64,000 nucleotides of DNA from Niveispirillum sp943370215 (lineage in GTDB: Bacteria > Pseudomonadota > Alphaproteobacteria > Azospirillales > Azospirillaceae): assembly GCA_943370215.1 (NCBI GenBank), contig CALRQC020000026.1, positions 1 through 64,000 of the forward strand, given 5' to 3'. The notes beneath the pieces were generated by a model. That model ran no database searches. It was given only the letters and a program-made list of their open reading frames with translations, and was not told the origin of the DNA. Each line of letters begins with the position of its first letter. Within the stretch, counting starts at the first letter, position 1. The translations under genes and the position numbers were made by a program. Shown here piece by piece: positions 62,401-64,000 of the stretch.

Positions 62401-64000
62401 GCCGCTGGGTGCCGGTCAGCAAGATCAATCCGGACAGCTTCCCGGTGGGTGTGCCGCAGAATTTCAAGCAGACCAGTGCCAATGCCATCGGCGTGCTGCT
62501 GGCGCGCAACGATGTGCGGGGCAACGTCAATGCCAATGTGCAGAATGCCCGTCTGACGGCCGGTGGGGATATCCTGGTGCAGGCGCTGGAACGCGCCTCC
62601 ATTCTGGCGACCGACAGCAGTGATGTGAAGGCTTCCTCCGCCAATCTGGTGGGCAAGGGGGCATCCTGGACCATAAACGGGGTGATCGCCACCAATCAGG
62701 TACTCTCCGGGGCGGCGACGACGGTCAGTGACAGTGCGCTGACGGCGGGGCATGACGTGCGCGTCAATGCGGCCAACAGCTCTGTGATCAAGGCGACGCT
62801 CGACAGCCAGATGGAATCCTCCGGCTTCGGTCTCGGTGCGACGATGGCCTTCAATGCCGTCGGCTGGGATGTTGTCAGCATGTGGGCCAGCGCGGCTGAG
62901 GCTCTGACAGGGCACGCCCTGGGGACCGAACAGCCGGCCAGCGTGCTGGCCACGGTGGACAAGACCACAATTGATGCCGGCCATACCGTCTCGGTCACGG
63001 TGCAGAACAATGCCGCGATTGATGCCGCCATCCTGAATGCCGGCAAGAGTGCGAATTTTGCCCCGAAGGGTGATTCCACCACGCTCACCCTCGGCGCGGT
63101 CATTGCCATGAACCGCGTCAGCACCAAGGCTGATGCCCACATCGCCGATACGGCCAGCCTGACGGCCAAGGCGGGGGACATCGCGGTTACGGCTGATGAT
63201 GTCAGCCGAATCCTGGCGGATGTGACCACCTCCAGCGTGGCGATCGGCGCCAACCTCAGTGGTGCGTCAGGGGTTTCCCTGGGGGGGGCGATTGCGCGCA
63301 ACCAGATCGACCGCGACCAGCAGGCCTATCTGGCCCGTGTGGGCAAGGCGGAAACCAAGAACGGCAATATCACCGTCAAAAGCACTGGCAATGCCGGCAT
63401 CGATGCCAGCACCACGGCGACGGCCATCGGCATTTCTGCCGGTGTGAAGTCCAGCATCGGCGTCAGTGGTGGTGGCGCCATGGGCAGCAACATCATTGGT
63501 GGCCGCACCAACGCCTTCATCCAGGACAGCGCCGTCGCGGCTGGCGGCAGCGGCAATGTCAACGTGCTGGCGTCGGACAGCTCGGCCATTGAGGCGCTGA
63601 CCCGTGGGGCCGCTGCTTCGGTGTCCATCAGCGGCCAATCCGCCCCGGCGGCAGCGGTGGGCCTGGCGGTGGCGTTCAACACCATCGGTGCCGATTATGT
63701 GGAGGTACCGGCCAATTATACCAGCGCCCAGCAGGTTCTGTTGCTGAAGAAGGGCGATCTGGTGCGGGTGGCCACCGGGCCGCTGGCAGGCAATGTCTAT
63801 CGCTATCTGGGTGACAATCTGGCTGCTCCGCAACTGGGCGCCCAGAATTATGGTGACCGTACCCTGTGGCAGCAGGCCGATCAGTTGGCCGATGCGCAGC
63901 AGGTCTATGCCTATACCCGCAACAGCAGCATCGATGCGGCTGGTGATCTGAAACTGGCGGCGGATAACAACGCCTCCATCTCTGCCGTCGTTCTTGCCGG
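53469..64000 (+). CDS. Giant LEPR-XLL repeat protein (3' end beyond window)
   Basis: Very large reading frame starting at ATG 53469 (AGGAG at 53457-53461, seven bases upstream) and still open at base 64000, so at least 3510 codons; no stop was found in this frame where I translated it. The N-terminus is a basic stretch (14 Arg in the first 45 residues) followed by LEPRLLLSADG at residues 56-66, the LEPR-XLL motif seen in giant surface proteins. No normal hydrophobic Sec signal peptide is present. Residues about 140-1000 are rich in short beta-helix-like strands (Thr, Ser, Ala, Val, Asp, Gly), and from about 56250 the chain is built from long modules described separately. I noticed no Cys in the translated parts. 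Presumed role: exported surface or adhesin-like fibre. Frames on the opposite strand here are shadows of it. Confidence 0.85.
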   Translation, partial: MFSVDHINRRVRRVLSRLRRLGNRGGAQWGHRRGQGVTGGGRRRRYSANPFHIEKLEPRLLLSADGIFGAQTAALMTGQARADLDSLNNPALISANGAAGLVAMDASRAAVNPDTAVEKADIKADQAPRDAITLALTPDTAKQSLAVGNVTVSTSIDNQADLGAGASLLATPAGQSAQAQQGNALGQLFDGTPVTVSLQGDAGSRLGLSAADSQKAVANSINHGVLDLSWFSGDVSVVVSASGVVRIGETPLDVTADGQPGLDLGSSFIEVRGVSGLILGGGNDQVIVEDGRASPFSLDTGAGRDRLALASGDADWIISGEGSGNVRAISFRGVEDLKGAADSQDQFILKAEGHLLGVMDGGARGFDTLVLDGGNYKSLVFEAFSPADGIISRDGVTVSYAGLEPIIDNTVTVDRVITMTNGDDTDAKLAKAGDKLILSGSTFEDITFIKPTNSLTIRGLDGKDVVTLDSLDLGDTSLTVEAERIVVLDSATITGNRDINLRADATASGTFGRGVNLDLSAGISIAGTIRIAGDLIAAASVDGDISIPAKGDYDAADSHVLAGATATITGSAVLQARSVSLTALNSQSLTIDSRPRDGGTTSISVTNNTQASVLAGARISVGSNAAGQGLRVAASDDTAIAVTVMLDDSNIKSLNGFDSFKSNITLSRTTAALLGGDGAVTNVGAINGAAVGAVSLSALSGGAVKALTASRLSGSNSINIATDAVSATVANSAVNASALTVTADGAVEVSSKAKKVDTKATGAISAQVANSTVNVGSGSVTVRATDKSVFLAHSADFETDPNLLVSINLGLAQADNTVARGVTASVSGSTLSAGTVTVTASNEATMVAKTDALVLSRVLLQPTSLGYGGSYAWNAVQGDVQATIVDSTVTAGSGGLHVNADDTRVIDATTDVSAASTGAASASRAEAVAFNSLGIALSDGFFGNLTEALGSATLSTDKPLVAARITNSNVTSTGDLAVSADSAAAINATVSNTAVNMGALSVASSLILSSNRVRGGAEALLAGGNSGSTAKAGGKSSVTAKDKADINANIKLTTIATDQENGRRGRAAARVAELLGTSPAPTLASSQGSVAIKFNDKVTLADEHKAGGKPGTTYVYLGRAATLDLSKQDYNNLDLWKPVVKTDPLLADGMDATAARTTASGSTIARNQIAGGARAAVSDVTLATGSLNIDASASALITATTDAVVKAVDVGLVSLMGPSVASNGVFAVNAVNGGASATLSGSTLTASGDVNVAAANSATIEAVNTSVIQSNNAAGIVLAYNTVGYNAPSLLGTTLDAFLGDGVGTATPADTTASVTDSNLTVGGSLSVTAENKAGIKADVSNEATGASFALLGGAAFSSALTLSVNAVAGAAKAVITNAAARDMTVAGNVAVLADDHVSVQATGILKAVSSTTNDPENSLLGALAKTAATSYNYSSLSGVQTLKKGQTVRVASGHPAGGVTTAVYRWVGPSGSTIDLGTENYADKTRWVRADVPSARDALPELTELTGSVAVATGAIIMRNSVAGGAMAAIHDLRLKADGNVSLSAKERGTLIAYADGVASSKASSYFAKGASVAAGGIIATNSLLGAASASVTDGSVQARDLKVGADTTATLDATATMSMKADATTAGATVAFNQLGYGPRNLLTSTLDALLGTGIATAQPANAAAYIEDVRLDLKGDLTVSAATNSLINATISNAATTTASALFGASGASFSGLLASNLVSSRADAYVRQTKATSGEMSAAGAVSVTATDSARINSNTKMVSSTTTSNDGGVGLVNNLFNKGTAVDFLSSDGTQKVRFGSVARVVSGHKAGGDENALYKYLGQEQQIDLTATDFSNQDLWRLLKTTQLLPTGFNISDSNAVAVGGLVVRNEVRGGAAAKVTDVTVRAGSLSVKADEKANITATADALTQSFGGSAYGSGTNIAINGVIATNAVLSEAVAQIAQAQVTATGDVAVTALNDASIAADTKAVIETGNGAVGVTLAFNTVGYVPQNLLTGTLDGLLGTNIGTQQPARVLASITDTTLDVGGKLSVTADNKAVITSTVGNDASSAASALFNASGFAVSAVVATNMVSGRAEAYIDYSGEKAGTPKVGGDVAVTATDASSVASTSNVKAISSTTNDGGASLVGGLINEALNTYDYSSLSGVQPLKKYESVLGIKSGSTVRVASDHTAGGVHGGVYQWLGAATALDLGKENYADRTRWRRITNLDPGSIIPNIGNVTASPSMGVGGLVVRNDVVSDAKATINNTNLTAGGSVLVNARLAAELLALSTGIASSSGGSAFGEGKSLAINAMVVTNTVLSSAAAGVTRSNLRAAGNVSVLAENKSAIDAKLTATMQTGRVGVSAVLAFNALGYEAQNVLFNTLDALLGTDIGKASPAKVVAYIENSNVEAGGDLTVKATLAAQINATNSNAASSNASALFGATGGAAGLVLASNMLATDADAHISADAGKAQPVKAKGALTVAASDQSGIYSNVRLVANSVTTNDGGVSVIKGVVNKLFPAESRLDAEKTAYLSSDGKQKLKFGDMVRVAGDHDAGGDPGSTFVYMGEDGEVDLSNANYNDTGYWKSNAASRIVPAGINFGSSDASAAGALVVRNDMRSSVKARIENTSAEGGSLTIDAKNSSRLRALNNSEVKASGGGWNGDGDEAGKNLIVATNLVLSDVQALAKDSSLTATTGDVAVTALNDSRINAKNFSSTATGDTSIGATLAFNTIGWQAQNILFTVLDTLMGGNVLANAQPANVSALVQDSSIGASGNVAVTARSTASITSFVSNKTESNEMGFGIGKDTNVTAGGVTISTNMVNSNATAEIRNTAQRTVTAKAGDISVTGDDKASIKSDITIITVASASSLQGITVVNEALLDILGIDYTDRSGVRGVGQGDIVLLDAVDYTSSQAPETIKKGDRVKLDFDLKGAKAGYIFDYIGETPLTGSDVLGETDFADTKLWQRVKGDAGGAYVFIPVNTERLDLSIQDYSDMSRWVPVSKINPDSFPVGVPQNFKQTSANAIGVLLARNDVRGNVNANVQNARLTAGGDILVQALERASILATDSSDVKASSANLVGKGASWTINGVIATNQVLSGAATTVSDSALTAGHDVRVNAANSSVIKATLDSQMESSGFGLGATMAFNAVGWDVVSMWASAAEALTGHALGTEQPASVLATVDKTTIDAGHTVSVTVQNNAAIDAAILNAGKSANFAPKGDSTTLTLGAVIAMNRVSTKADAHIADTASLTAKAGDIAVTADDVSRILADVTTSSVAIGANLSGASGVSLGGAIARNQIDRDQQAYLARVGKAETKNGNITVKSTGNAGIDASTTATAIGISAGVKSSIGVSGGGAMGSNIIGGRTNAFIQDSAVAAGGSGNVNVLASDSSAIEALTRGAAASVSISGQSAPAAAVGLAVAFNTIGADYVEVPANYTSAQQVLLLKKGDLVRVATGPLAGNVYRYLGDNLAAPQLGAQNYGDRTLWQQADQLADAQQVYAYTRNSSIDAAGDLKLAADNNASISAVVLA
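56253..64000 (+). repeat. Tandem modules of about 1.06-1.1 kb inside the giant LEPR-XLL gene
   Basis: Two landmarks recur. Landmark A, an xAFNxxG motif followed by an LLxxTLDALLG-like stretch, starts at about 56253, 57303, 58365, 59418, 60513, 61596, 62847 and 63672. Landmark B, a KAGG-YLG-DL-W motif (for example VSGHKAGGDENALYKYLG), starts at about 56781, 57834, 58899, 59982, 61074, 62214 and 63783. Central spacings are 1050-1095 bases; the last units differ (about 1250 and 825 for A; 1569 for B). Repeats are diverged, not identical, so this is an old in-frame expansion. Confidence 0.75.

Overview
This 64 kb window comes from a GC-rich chromosome, probably of an alphaproteobacterium. The support is an NAD-type formate dehydrogenase in fdsA-fdhD-fdsD order, two TonB-dependent receptors of the Xanthomonas/Caulobacter type, a SapC-family protein and an AcrAB/NodT-type efflux operon. 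A Rhodospirillales/Azospirillaceae host is my guess from general gene style. I saw no tRNA, rRNA, insertion sequence, integrase or CRISPR array. Most genes are closely packed and several start by translational coupling.

Left part (1-21195): the 3' end of a formate oxidation operon (fdsA, fdhD, fdsD, an oxalate/formate-family transporter, a secreted protein), a tripartite RND efflux operon with its TetR regulator, a WecA-like sugar-phosphate transferase behind a long palindrome-rich upstream region, an ABC exporter pair, two cyclophilins (cytosolic and exported), a YdbH/AsmA-like envelope protein, and an anchored coiled-coil protein.

Middle (21425-43508): a transglutaminase/TPR secreted protein, a histidine-rich microprotein of 44 residues, an isochorismatase-like hydrolase, a first TonB receptor, a methyltransferase, a DeoR regulator with an MFS transporter, and a GlgX debranching enzyme whose 3' end overlaps the MFS gene antisense. 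Next comes a probable metal or redox group: a periplasmic helical protein, a di-haem peroxidase fused to a cupredoxin, a DUF4198-like protein and a second TonB receptor with a structured leader. An alpha/beta hydrolase, a 2TM protein and a TPR-PRMT-like methyltransferase follow.

Right part (43735-64000): this is the most unusual region. After an AT-rich stretch come SapC and then a tightly coupled operon: TolC-like outer membrane protein, small HlyD adaptor, GAF-TM-HlyD fusion, PqqD-M50 metalloprotease-HlyD fusion, and a shortened SecA-like ATPase. These are followed by a giant LEPR-XLL protein that starts at 53469 and is still open at the window end (at least 3510 codons). No type I ABC ATPase and no usual Sec signal on the giant protein are visible. 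I infer that the cluster encodes a dedicated export route in which the SecA-like motor, the membrane protease/adaptor proteins and TolC move the LEPR-XLL giant to the cell surface. That is a hypothesis from gene order and domains, not a demonstrated system.
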